NCBI RefSeq assembly: GCF_964355755.1
Contig: NC_092679.1
Coordinates: 11,834,932-11,898,931, forward strand
Direction: 5' to 3'
Length of the DNA: 64,000 nt
From: Antedon mediterranea
Taxonomy: Eukaryota; Echinodermata; Crinoidea; Comatulida; Antedonidae
Shown piece after piece: positions 10,795-21,538 of this stretch. Position numbers and translations under genes: made by a program. Within the stretch, counting starts at the first letter, position 1. Every line of letters starts with the position of its first letter. The notes beneath the pieces were generated by a model. It made no database searches and was not told the DNA's origin. It was given only the letters and a program-made list of their open reading frames with translations.

Positions 10795-11157
10795 TTTCTA
10801 ATTTGATACGATTAACCGAAAAAGAATTACAGTGATACGGGTTACTGGTGGTACTGAGCTATTATTGTTTTTTTTTTATCATGTATATAAATATATTGTA
10901 TAATCCGGGTTGTAAAATGAAAACAAACAAATGAAAATGTGTGAACTATTCTAAAACGGGATAGATGATAATGATGATCCTGTCAAGTGTATAACAAAAT
11001 ATAAGAAAATTAATGAAAAAAGGAGTAATACAGAATTCATATATGTAAAAATGAACTGTAACGACATTTACAAGTTAAATAATACGATTTTATGTAATAT
11101 GAGATAATATGAATGTGAATAAAAGTGGTGTTTGCGCCACAAAAGAGAAAAAAAAAA
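10795..11157 (+). other. LINE 3' untranslated region
   Basis: AT-rich, no open frame, ending in GCGCCACAAAAGAG and about a dozen A residues just before the right target-site duplication. Confidence 0.7.
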
Positions 11158-11171
11158 AACTATGCCTATTA
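11158..11171 (+). repeat. Right target-site duplication of Tx1-like LINE
   Basis: AACTATGCCTATTA, identical to 6111-6124. Confidence 0.9.
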
Positions 11172-11224
11172 GTATATTCTTTAATCCATGGTATAAGTCT
11201 TTGATTACGGACTGAAATAGTCGT

Positions 11225-11640
11225 CAATTACACATTACTAACAATGATTTAGGATCATCAGCTAACTTAATTTTCTTGCTTTTTTACAACTAAAACGCAA
11301 CAAAGCCGGACAGGAATGTATCTCCTACCAAGGAATACATATTTGGAATAATTTAACAGATTATATAAAACAATCCCCCACTTTAAGTTTGTTTAAACAG
11401 AGATTAAAGCAACATTACCGTATAACAATAGAAATATTTAAGTTAAGTAAATCACATTATGTCATTTTGGTTTATTCTTTTTTTTTTGTACTAATGTTTG
11501 CTATTTTTTTTGTTAGGGTTACATGTTTAAAGCACTTGTGCTTATTTTGTATCCCATTCCATTATCATATTATTTGTATAGTATTTGTATATGTTTTTAT
11601 ATTGATTATGGAATAAAATAATGTCGATTATTGAAAAACT
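11225..11640 (+). mobile_element. LINE 3'-end fragment
   Basis: The frame reads ECISYQGIHIWNNLTDYIKQ, then SPTLSLFKQRLKQHYRI, the G..(I/L)WN.L..(I/L)K...(S/T)L..FK..LK tail shared by CR1/L2-type reverse transcriptases. A T-rich 3' segment follows. It is a separate, 5'-truncated insertion to the right of the Tx1-like element. Confidence 0.65.
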
Positions 11641-13046
11641 GCTATAAACGAAATATGAACTTGCTTTTTTATATAATATATTGATTAGTTAATTCAGTAT
11701 ACGATAAAACAACTGATTATTTGTGTAGACACATTTTTATTTCACAATTATTAAAATTAATTTTTATTGAACGAGAATTGAATTAGAATAGGCCTATAGT
11801 ATACGCAGGCCTGTTGTGTTTATTCCTAAAATGGGCCACGTATTGTATGTCTTAAGTCCTACATTTCTGCACGACAACTAAAGTTTGTATGAAAAGAAAT
11901 TACACATATTATTCGATAATTCTATTGACATTGCTTCAGTTCAATAAATAATGTTAATCTGGCTTTTGGTTTCCGGGCAGATTCATCATCAATTAAAGGC
12001 CACAACATCATTCCCGTCATGCTTGAGGTAAAACATTGTTGAAGTTATCATTGAATTTGTATTTCAGTGGCCGAAATGACATACTTTCATCCTAAAATTG
12101 CTTTGATGGATGAGTTTTTGGCATTGATGAAAAAAATTACAATATTAAGAATAAATAAAAGAACACATAAAAAAGACATTTTTTACTGTGGAAACACAAC
12201 GTAGCTGCTCTAGAAAGCTCAAGGCCCAGTGATCGGCTACTGGCCCGTCCCCCTAAATCATGGTTGCTGCGACTCAAACAAGATCATAGGCGTATACTGG
12301 TTATTGTATAGGCCTAAGAGGAATACATTTTAAAAAGTCGAAATATGGTTAGACTCAACAGAACTAGTGATGGTCAATGTAATCAATTACTTTGTATAAT
12401 AGTAGCTTCCATTCATGTTTTTTTTAAATGTAATCAATATCTCTTCATTATGGCAACCCGAATGCAATTCTCTCTGAGAAGTGAATTCAGAACGATTTTG
12501 ACGGAGTTTTTAAACTATAGGTTGCAGTATTGTCATTTTTTCAAAAGACTATCTAAATAATCTCATAAAAATCCTACAATGCAGTAAACACAATTGTAGG
12601 TCTTGGTCTTACACTATAAAAACAGAATTTTGATGTATTCAAGCAATACAACTTTCCAAAGCGGTTCTGTATTTTTTTTAAAGTTTCTTTATGTATTATT
12701 ACAATCAAATTATGCAGTTCAGCAATCAGGAATTCAATTTCATTTAATAGAATAATAGTTTCTTTACAATTTCTTTCGATCTCACAGCTTCATGTTATTC
12801 GTTGACTAGCCACACGACCAGTCACATTTCTTACAGTTTTTAGAAATCTTATCGTATAGTCAAGATCCACACTATATCATATCTCTTTAGATTGCTATCG
12901 TCGTTAAATCTCTGACGACGATGGTTGGATGTTTAATGGTTTTTGAACACTTTTGTAGTGTCATAAATGGTCACCACTTCCATCATTCCACGTACTCTTC
13001 TCTTCATGTGTAGCAATATATCAAAGACACGATGTTAATTAATTGG
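11641..13046. other. Non-coding stretch left of the GPCR
   Basis: AT-rich, with two TAGGCCTA-type palindromes (near 11790 and 12310). The short open frame at 12345-12560 has no recognisable similarity. The 3' UTR of the minus-strand GPCR is expected to start at 13046 and run left, but no polyadenylation site could be fixed. Confidence 0.4.
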
Positions 13047-13976
13047 TCAATTAATGTTAATGTTGACATCAGAACTTACAGTATTGATGGATCGATCATG
13101 TGAAACTTTTTCAACCTGAATCTTCATGCAATGCAGTAACTCCATGCGAAATTGAGCCAACGATAACGTGTAGATTATAGGGTTCAAAACAAAGTTTAAA
13201 ACTGATATGTCTAAAGTTATCAGAAAAATGTTTGATCCGATATTAATATTTCCATAAATAGAGATAAGCGTGAGGAGAAGTATCGGCACAAAACAGAGAA
13301 CATATGCAGTACTTACTGCTAAAAACACTTTCAGGGTTTTGGCATGGATTGATGGTGGTGAGGGTTGTGTCTCCGGGGACGACACAGACCTCTGGTTTAC
13401 TAGGCGTTCGTATAGAATGCTACCATATACAAAAGTCATTGTTATTAAAGTTGACAGAAATAACAGCAGGAAGCAGGCAGCTGATATGGGGTATAATATT
13501 GTTAAGTCTGTAATTCCACATTCTACTTCGGTTTCACCTGGAATTGGAACATATACTGGTGCCTGTGGATTTAAAAGAAAACCAATTATCCATGAGGATA
13601 AAATCATTAAAAGAGTTCGTTTCGACGTGTAGTTAACTTCAAACCAAAATGGCTTCATGATAGCGAAGTATCTTTCTATCGTAATAAACAGTAGATTTAC
13701 AGTAGAAACTGCAGATATACTCCAGTTGATGCTAAAAAGTTTGCAATATATATGTAAGCCAGATGTGTCAATAAGTAAAATATGCAGACAGAAAACCAAA
13801 CATCCTGTTGCATCAATAAATGATTGATTGAAAATAAACCATCGCGTACTCTGGCGCATTGATGTCACCCTGTTGATGACGAAAAGCACAAGGATATTTA
13901 GAATGAAACCAATGCCAGAGAAGCCGCATCCGATGTTAACGGTAACCCAACTTGCGTCCGTCAAATTCAAATCCAT
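13047..13976 (-). CDS. Single-exon class A (rhodopsin-like) G-protein-coupled receptor
   Basis: 309 residues with seven hydrophobic segments. Landmarks: TM1 with ILNILV (Asn27, the 1.50 position); TM2 with Asp55 in SFIDATG; Cys78 before TM3, paired with Cys153 in loop 2 (VECGI); ERY at 101-103 as the DRY variant; Trp129 in TM4; Pro231 in LCFVPI of TM6; NPIIY at 265-269 in TM7. N-glycosylation sequon NLT at 4-6. The tail is short, with Cys283 as a possible palmitoylation site. The start is the first Met, and the short N-terminus is usual for peptide, amine or orphan receptors. It is intronless, like the lineage-expanded chemosensory-like receptors of echinoderms. The ligand cannot be assigned. 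A degraded copy of its 5' end lies at 18376-18530. Confidence 0.88.
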   Translation of the reverse strand: MDLNLTDASWVTVNIGCGFSGIGFILNILVLFVINRVTSMRQSTRWFIFNQSFIDATGCLVFCLHILLIDTSGLHIYCKLFSINWSISAVSTVNLLFITIERYFAIMKPFWFEVNYTSKRTLLMILSSWIIGFLLNPQAPVYVPIPGETEVECGITDLTILYPISAACFLLLFLSTLITMTFVYGSILYERLVNQRSVSSPETQPSPPSIHAKTLKVFLAVSTAYVLCFVPILLLTLISIYGNINIGSNIFLITLDISVLNFVLNPIIYTLSLAQFRMELLHCMKIQVEKVSHDRSINTVSSDVNININ

Positions 13977-14879
13977 TTTCAGATGTCAGGAAAAACGAAA
14001 TCGTGTTCATGTATTATTTTTGCATTGAATAGAAAATAGTTTAAAATGGTAATGGTGCTACTGGCCAATCACAATATCCGCATTTGTTTTACCCTACGGG
14101 GTTTTTAATCATCATCATACGATGAATATCAATTTGTGTGATTACTTCACATTAGGATATGCGTAATTTGCCGAAATGATGATCAATAAGTAACACACAG
14201 CAGCTGCAGTAATCTTCTTCTTTACTTTATTAGGCCTATGTGTTAGTTAAATTTTTGGAAAATCAGCTCCGTATTGGTTAGAACGGCCGCCGGTAGTGCC
14301 GGCCGGTAACCTCACACTTCGTTACTACTTGCATTAGAGTTTTTTCTAGACGCCCAGAGATAGCATCTGATGATGCGTTTTGGCCGGTCGGTTTTTTTAT
14401 AAAAAAATTATCTTAATATAGTGGTTTTTATAGAACATAATAATAACAACTTTATTTTAAAACGGATGCAACTCTATTTTTTACAAGGCCGTTACTTACT
14501 ATAAAACTATTTATACAAGTTTCATTTACAGTACATATGACTAAAAAACTATCCAAAAAGAGACACAACTGATACAATAAAAAAAAAAAAAAATGATTTC
14601 ATGAAAAACATAGAGTTTCAAATATATCTTTGGTTATATATGTATATAAAAATATAAAAAAATCAATCAGAGTTTTATTTTGTTTTGTTATCCTTGTCGG
14701 TTCAGTTATAATTTGTGTTAGAAAATGGTTATTAGCTATATCCATTTTTATTGTGTATAACAAGTAGGGTTTTGTGAAAGTGTGTCACAATTGACATCTC
14801 ATATTATTACTTCTTTGTTTACACATTCGTTCTCTTCTAAAATGTGTTCAAAAATATGTAAAATTTGAATTTTTAAGTT
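13977..14879. other. Upstream region of GPCR, no gene supported
   Basis: Includes the segment shared with 18458-18530 (CAATATCCGCATTTG and TTTACCCTACGG) and a short GC-rich hairpin-prone GGCCGCCGGTAGTGCCGGCC near 14285. The remainder is AT-rich with homopolymer runs. Confidence 0.35.
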
Positions 14880-15990
14880 TGGTGGGGGGTTCCATGCTAT
14901 TAAAATGATTGGTTTAGTTATTGGTTAACAAAGTTCAATACTACTTTCCTAATCTCCATTTTTATGAAATGATTTCTTAGTTTACAATTAAAACATCCTC
15001 CTCTATTTACATTAACTGCAACCCTTACCCCTTCCCTGTCATTTCTATAAATATCATAGCCATCAATGTGTATTGATTCATCTTTAATTACATTATCTAA
15101 ACGTGTTTCATTGAGTGCTATGATATCAATAGAAGTGTTGTTGATTAGATACTTAAATTCTTCAAATCTAAAAATACTTTCAGTTAAATTATTATGTTCA
15201 TTTAGCGAACAGTTTTGTTGATAATTGTTTGATTTTGATTTGAATTGATTGTAATCGTTGAGTTTGAGTCAACTCTGAGTGGTATTTTATCATTTATATA
15301 AGTGATTTTGTACTAATTCATTGTCATAATCATAGAATTTACGGCTAAACCCTCATGCATGGTAAAACTTACATTTCCAGTATGTAATCGGTGCTCTATG
15401 TGACGACATCCTCTACACATGTCATTCTCACCACAGTTGAAGCAGGGATTCAGAGCTTCCTGATTGAAGGATGAAACAGATGGGTTCTGTGTTTCGTTGT
15501 CTCGCTAGTGTACGTATTACTTGCACTGCTCTATTAATACTTCTTAGTAGGACTGATGTACCTTTCTGGTTGAGGTGTAGGCCATGTCTTGTAAAGTAAT
15601 TCGAATGTACACCATGTTCATCTGGCCAAAAACCGTTTGGAGCATATCATTTGCTTCAGCAATTGTCTGTTAAAATTTGTATTGTCAAGACGAGGACAGA
15701 TACCCGAGACGAGCACCTTTCCTGACATCCTTTGTTGCAAATATGTTGTTATTTGAAAAAAAGTCTTTGTGAAGTTTGCTAGTGTTAAAATCTTCTCGAC
15801 TACAATCATTTGTTCCAACATGAATTATTATGTTATTAACATTTTTTCAGATTCATATGTGTCACAGCATTGTAAAGTTGACTAACAGTAAAGCCTCACT
15901 TTGTCCTGACTGATGTATGACTTGTTTTCAACATGGAATCTCCGATTATCAAATTTGTTGTCTTTACAGTGTGAGATGCATTATCATTTT
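14880..15990 (-). mobile_element. LINE fragment with SGNH-esterase ORF and start of endonuclease
   Basis: The minus strand, with frameshifts, shows the SGNH hydrolase blocks: TNLIIGDSML (block I, nucleophile Ser, about 15930-15950), NIIIHVGTND (block III, about 15800-15835), then RKVLVSGICPRLDNTNFNRQ and HGVHSNYFTRHGLHLNQKG (block V His). Further on, EEFKYLINNTSIDIIALNET and HIDGYDIYRNDREG are the start of a CR1/L2-type apurinic endonuclease. Some CR1/L2 elements carry such an esterase domain in ORF1. RT sequence is missing, so this is an internal relic. Confidence 0.7.
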
Positions 15991-16169
15991 GTTGGGCATT
16001 ATATGTTGAGTTTTTGATGGCTTGATCACATTCAGGAATTAATGGCTCAGGTAAAGTTGGAAGTAACCTGAAGAAGAATCATGCAATGGGAAGGTTTGGG
16101 CTTGGCCATGCTAACGAGAGAGGTGAAACACTGGTGAATTTCTGCTGCATTTAGAATGACCTGGTTTTA

Positions 16170-18240
16170 ACAAATAAATTATATCAACAGCACCCACGAC
16201 GACTATATACTTGGATATTACCAGATGGAAAATACCGAAATCAAATAGATTACATTTTGATTAGACATCGGTGGAGATCAAGTGTCAAAGTGGCAAAAAC
16301 GTACCCAGGAGCAGACTGCGGCTCAAATCACCAACTTTTAACTGCTGAAATCCGTTGCAAACTAAAGATAGTAAAACAAGACGCTCAACCACGCAGATAT
16401 GATGTTAAACAAATAAATGACCAATATCGAGCTGAAGTCTGAAACTCTTTTAAGGTAATTCTTAAAAAGGAAAAAACAAGGAAATCGAATGAATTGTGGG
16501 AGTTGACTCGACAAAAAATGCAATTTCATTAGCAGCTCGGAAAAATTTACCAAAACTAAAGAAATGCCGAGCCCCTTGGATATCGGACAAGGTGGTTGCA
16601 CTGGCAGATGAGAGGCGGCAAATAAAAGCAAATGGTTTACACAGTGAGAGAGACCGCAGTCAATATAAACATCTTAGTAGAAGTATCCAACGTGTTACTA
16701 TACAAGATAAATGGAACTTTCATGAAATTAAATGTAGTGAGGTTGAGTCGCATTTCGTTACCAATCATTCTAGAGACCTCTTCAAAGCTGTAAAAGAAAT
16801 TACTGGCAAGAGGGCTGTAAAATTAAATGTTATTAAAGATGGGGACGGTACGATTCTACTGAGAGTCACCAAATCAAGGATAGGTGGAAAGAATATTGTC
16901 AAAGGTTATATGATAGTAAAGATGCAGATCAAGTTACAAAAGCAATTGAGATATATCCAAAATAAACCAAATATACTAAGATCAGAAGTGAAATTTGTAA
17001 TAAAGAAAATTAAGGATGGGAAAACACCGGGATATGATAATATTCCAGCTGAGCTTCTTAAGGAGACAGGGGATGAAGGTATCACTTTAATGCATATTAA
17101 ATTTGATATGGACCAATAAGAGATGGCCAACTGACTGGGCTAGATCAATATTTATACCGCTCCCCAGGAAAGGAGATACAAGAGAGTGCAAAAACAATAG
17201 GACTATCTCTCTGATATCACACGCGAGTAAGAATTTGCTGTACATAATTGTTGAGAGGACTAAACAATACATTCCTCGTGAAATTCCTCAAGAACAAGCA
17301 GATTTTGTGGAAGGAAGAGGTACAAGAGACCAAATAGCAAATATTAGAAATATAATGGAAAGAGCTATTGAAATTAACCGTCCGCTATATATGTGCTTTA
17401 TTGACTATTCAAACGCTTTTGATACGGTTCAGCATCAAAGACTCTGGAATATTTTAATAGCAATGGGCTTTCCAAGGCATGTAGTAGAACTCCTCAGGAC
17501 ATTATATGATAACCAGGAAGCTGCTGTGAGAACTGCATGCGGCGACAGTACTTGGTTTAAAATAAAACAAGGGGTGAGACAAGGTTTGCATACTGTCTCC
17601 TCACTTGTTTAATGTCTATGTAGAATATATTATGAGATTGGCTCTAGAAAACTGCAATAGTGGAATATCTATTGGTGGCAGAACTATAAATAATATCAGG
17701 TATGCTGATGATACTACTTTAATAACAGATAATGCACAGGAAATGGAAGGTCTGGTTGAAAAAGTAAGAAGGGAGAGTAAACAGTTTGGTCTTTTTCTAA
17801 ATGTAAGCAAGACAAAGGTGATGATCATTAACCCACAAGAGGAGAACCCAATCATTCATGCAGGAAACCAAGTAATTGAAGTTGTCAACCACTTTAACTT
17901 CCTTGGTTCAATGATTTCAAACCATGGTGGATGTTCCATTGAGATCAAACGTCGTCTGACAATGGCAAAATCATCAATGTGTTTAATGTACAAGATATGG
18001 AAAGACAGAAGCATCAACAACAAAAATTAGATAAATCGGAGCTCCAATTTTTCCAATTGCAACGTACGCATGTGAAACATGGGTGTTTAATGCTGCAGAT
18101 CAAAAAGGAATTGAGGCTTTTGAGATGTGGTGCTGGAGAAAGCTTCTAGGTATTCCATGGACTGCCAGAAAAACTAATGAAAGTGTAAGGCACGAAATAG
18201 GCAAGAAATTCACATTAATCAAATCTAGCCTGCAGCCTTG
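16170..18240 (+). mobile_element. RTE-like LINE, 5'-truncated and frameshifted
   Basis: Starts inside the endonuclease: RRLYTWILPDGKYRNQIDYI and YPGADCGSNHQLLTAEIR, the RTE-type endonuclease ending often annotated as craniofacial development protein 2-like. Then PKLKKCRAPWISDKVVALAD, DGKTPGYDNIPAELLKE, NRTISLISHASKNLLYIIVE, EQADFVEGRGTRDQIANI, MCFIDYSNAFDTVQHQRLW (motif A), IKQGVRQG (motif B), INNIRYADDTTLITDNAQ (motif C), VNHFNFLGSMISNHGG and a thumb with TYACETWVF and WRKLLGIPWTARKTNESV. Stops and shifts near 16441, 17100, 17590 and 18028 make it dead. Confidence 0.85.
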
Positions 18241-18375
18241 ATGTTGATCAAATAACATTAACCATATTTTTAAATATATATTAAAATATACGAAACTGGT
18301 TTTTTTTTGCCAATAGCCTAAAGCCTGTTTTCCTGTCGACGTAACGTTACGGCGAGTTGCGTAGGGTTGCGTTGA

Positions 18376-18530
18376 ATGTTTAAGGTGACGGTTACCCCAC
18401 TTGCGTTCGTCAAATTCAAATCCACTAGATATGAAATATTTTGAAATGTTGGTCTTACTGAACTATCACAATATCCGCATTTGATTTACCCTACGGTGTA
18501 TTTAATCATTATAACAAATGCATCAGTACA
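18376..18530 (-). pseudogene. Duplicated scrap of GPCR 5' end
   Basis: The segment CTTGCGTTCGTCAAATTCAA and its surroundings parallel the first codons of the receptor at 13047-13976. The minus strand reads DLNLTNASGVTVT against DLNLTDASWVTVN. The following upstream sequence (CAATATCCGCATTTG, TTTACCCTACGG) parallels 14060-14115. The initiator codon and the rest of the receptor are absent. Confidence 0.75.
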
Positions 18531-19194
18531 ATACCAATGAAAATGCGATGTTGATCATAGTGGCAGTGTGTGTATAATTTGACAGATTAATTCGGTTAAT
18601 TGTCACTTTAAAAATGCTGTACTATCTATACTCGATATATCCCGTAGGCTATGTGCATCACATATCCGGGACAAAAGCCATTTTTAATCATTATTTTTGA
18701 TAATCGTCTTAAATAATTCTTCTATGCAATGTACTTTGTTATACTGGTCATTTTTTGATTTATGCAGAATAAGACCATTAAATTCCCAAAAATATATAGG
18801 ATAAAATAACATATTCTTATATAATACCTTAATAAAAAATATATTTGCGTCGTTTCTTACACGCTAAACGTCAGATGACGGTACATCATCTGAAATTGAA
18901 ACGCTGTTTAAGTCATCCTCACTGATTCTAATAATAGTAAGTGGTTTTACTATTTTCAAATTACTTATCAAGCAAAACTTAATCAGCGGGAACCAATAGC
19001 ACAATTATAGGGATGAGTTGTGCATTCTAATTAATTATTTTCTCATTAAAATAAAAGTCTTGAAAGTATTTTTGACAGTAAGTGCGTAAATTCATTTTAC
19101 ATCTGAGCTCTGATTTTAAAGAAAATCACGAAAAGGTTAATGTCAATTGAGTTGAATAAAACTATGGATCGCCGTTCACAAAAGTGTTGGTGAG
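18531..19194. other. Non-coding stretch, one possible terminal exon
   Basis: Mostly AT-rich. On the minus strand 18870-18945 reads ISEDDLNSVSISDDVPSSDV then TAG, just after TATTATTAG. This looks like an acidic Ser-rich last exon and could belong to the secreted gene whose exons are at 21459-27501. There is no other support. Confidence 0.2.
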
Positions 19195-19855
19195 GATGAA
19201 ATTTGCATAGATGATGAAAATTGCATTGATGATGAAATTTTCATTGATGATGAAAATTGCATTGATGATGAAAATTGTATTGATTATGAAAATTGCATTG
19301 ATGATGAAAATTGCATTGATGATGAAATTTGCATTGATGATGAAAATTGCATTGATGATGAAATTGCATTGATGATGGAAATTGCATTGATGATGAAAAT
19401 TGCATTGATGGTGAAATTTGCATTGATGATGAAAATTGCATTGATGATGAAAATTGCATTGATGATGAAATTTGCATTGATGATGAAATTTGCATTGATG
19501 ATGAAAATTGCATTGATGATGAAAATTGATTTGATGATGAAAATTGCATTGATGATGAAAATTGTATTGATGATGAAAATTGCATTGATGATGAAAATTG
19601 CATTGATGATGAAAATTGATTTGATGATGAAAATTGCATTGATGATGAAAATTGTATTGTTGATGAAAATTGCATTGATGATGAAATTTGCATTGATGAT
19701 GAAAATTTCATTGATGATGAAAATTGCATTGATGATGAAATTTGCATTGATGATGAAAATTGCATTGATGATGAAAATTGCATTGATGATGAAAATTGCA
19801 TTGATGATGAAAATTGATTTGGTGATGAAAATTGATTTGATAATGAAAATTATAG
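19195..19855. repeat. 18-bp minisatellite, about 36 copies
   Basis: Unit GATGATGAAAATTGCATT alternates with a GATGATGAAATTTGCATT variant, plus rarer changes (GATTTGATG, GTATT). All units but one (17 bp near 19361) keep 18 bp. Long open frames therefore arise on both strands as (MQFSSS)n and (IALMMK)n. These are by-products of the period being a multiple of three, not genes. Confidence 0.95.
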
Positions 19856-20095
19856 TAAAGTGAAAGTTTGAAATAGGACTTTTATCATGACGTAGTAAAC
19901 GATATAAATTGTAACGAAATTCATTGTAGCGTTATTTTCAAAACACATAGCACATTTTTTAATTTAGACATGATGATGTGTCACTAAACACAATATTGGA
20001 AAAACCTATAAAACTTCAGTCTGAACATATCGATAATTTTCACACGCTCAAGTTGTTTGGATAAGTCTTCTTTTAATTTATTTTATTTTTATTAC

Positions 20096-20310
20096 ACCTT
20101 ATTTATAGAGGGTGACCCTAAACAGCGTATGATGCTGACAATCAAGGGACCCTCTTGACAGTGGCTGTGTGTATACTAGTACACTGGGGTAACTCATTAC
20201 TCGTCTCGAAAGATGCACTAGGTTCTTCAAAGTGCACATGAGTTAATGTGTACACTGGACCTACGGTTTACCATCCAGAAGACTCGTTTTATCGAAGTTT
20301 TGAATCGATT
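20096..20310 (-). mobile_element. SINE body, second copy of the family at 7244-7566
   Basis: Shares CTCGTCTCGAAAGATG, ACTAGGTTCTT, AAGTGCACA, TGTACACTGGACCTACGG and AGAAGACTCGTT with the first copy, in the same orientation. The tRNA-like head is missing or decayed beyond 20310. Confidence 0.8.
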
Positions 20311-21458
20311 AGGCACGGTGATTTTGGCTGTGATGTGATATAACCACTAGCTAATCACCAGGCATTACAATTTAAATATAATCACATCGATAATTAAGGA
20401 GATTTATAAAGAAAACACTGCTTAGCATGCAATATGTTAAAAACACGTTTGTTGTACTGCAAAACACAGCAAACTGTAACAACATACATGATCAAATGCA
20501 TAATTTAATTTTGTATAGATTAACGCAATTTTTTATTTCAAGAGGTTGCAGGAAAATATCATAATTCATAAAAATTGCATATTTTATTATTACCAATTAC
20601 TTAAAATTACCGGTCGTACGAAGGTGAACTTTTCGTAGTCCGAATGTGATGACATTAAAAAAAGAATTGTTCACCGATATATTGTTGTTGTCAATTAATA
20701 ATCGAAGCAGACATGTCAATAGAACAATCAGACTGCGCATACGATTTCTACATGGCTACGTTTTGTTCTAAATAAATGTAACAGTTCGCAGCGTTCTATA
20801 GAGGGCCGCGGTTAGAGACATGAAGTTCAAAGAGCCTGTTTGTTTAGTTCGTATTTATAAATACATGTTTCCATGTTGCTGTCATATCCGTCACATTTAT
20901 GGAATATACTAAAATAGACAAAATAACGGGTTAGGAATTATACAATTATTTCCATTATTAATCCTTTAATACTATACAGTATTTTTGCTCGATTAATAAA
21001 AAATGATTGTCTTAACATTTATTAGTATGATGTTATACGTTCAAAAATTAATAATTTTCAGAAAATATTATGACTGTTACTAATGTTTTACAAAATTCTA
21101 TTGAACTAATATTACTAACCATTGACATAGTAGAAGAATATTGTTTATATTTCAATTATACCACATAATTGCGTTCATTACTGAAATATTTTAGGATTTA
21201 AAAGGGTTTAATATCCATGTGACGGAGATGAAATAATAAATATTAATAATTAAAAAAAAAAAAATTTAAATTAAAATAATACAGAATACAAGGCTTTTCA
21301 ATACATTTCTTTATTATTTTACCTACCGTACTTATTATTGTTATGCAAATACAACCTGATAAATATCATTTTTTAGCTTAGAATAAATCAAAACAATAAC
21401 AACAAAATATGAAATAAATGTACACATATATATTCATAAAACATACAATCAAGCTTAC
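20311..21458. other. AT-rich stretch, nothing recognised
   Basis: No open frame or known element. Further exons of the secreted EGF-like gene are expected here or further left, but none could be delimited. Confidence 0.4.
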
Positions 21459-21538
21459 CATTGGGTGTGCATTCATAACTGCCGTCATCGAGTTCCAAAC
21501 AAGATTGAGGCATTGGACATGGGTTTGGGTCACATGGA
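21459..21538 (-). CDS. EGF-like exon of the small secreted protein
   Basis: Reads PCDPNPCPMPQSCLE, then LDDGSYECTPN and one base. Donor AATG/GTAAGC is strong. The acceptor choice (AAACAG/TCC) is the one that keeps the frame open with the previous exon. Confidence 0.5.

Larger units (their letters stand above)
6125..11157 (+). mobile_element. L1/Tx1-like non-LTR retrotransposon, nearly full length, inactivated
   Basis: About 5.0 kb between 14-bp target-site duplications, ending in an A-rich tail (GAGAAAAAAAAAAAA). Order: a charged Glu-rich ORF1 remnant, an apurinic-type endonuclease, reverse transcriptase, a C-terminal Cys/His knuckle region, then a 3' UTR ending GCGCCACAAAAGAGAAAA. The copy at 21769-27250 ends with the same signature (GGCCCCACGAAAGAGAAAA), so the two are one family. 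It is disabled by a SINE between endonuclease and RT (7244-7566), a frame loss at 9288 and others near 9895-10050 and 10500. ORF1 lacks a start codon inside the element, which suggests modest 5' truncation. Confidence 0.92.

Noticed and set aside
19241-19863. Long repetitive open frames (MQFSSS)n and (IALMMK)n
   Set aside because: They exist only because the 18-bp satellite period is a multiple of three; no start context, splice sites or similarity.
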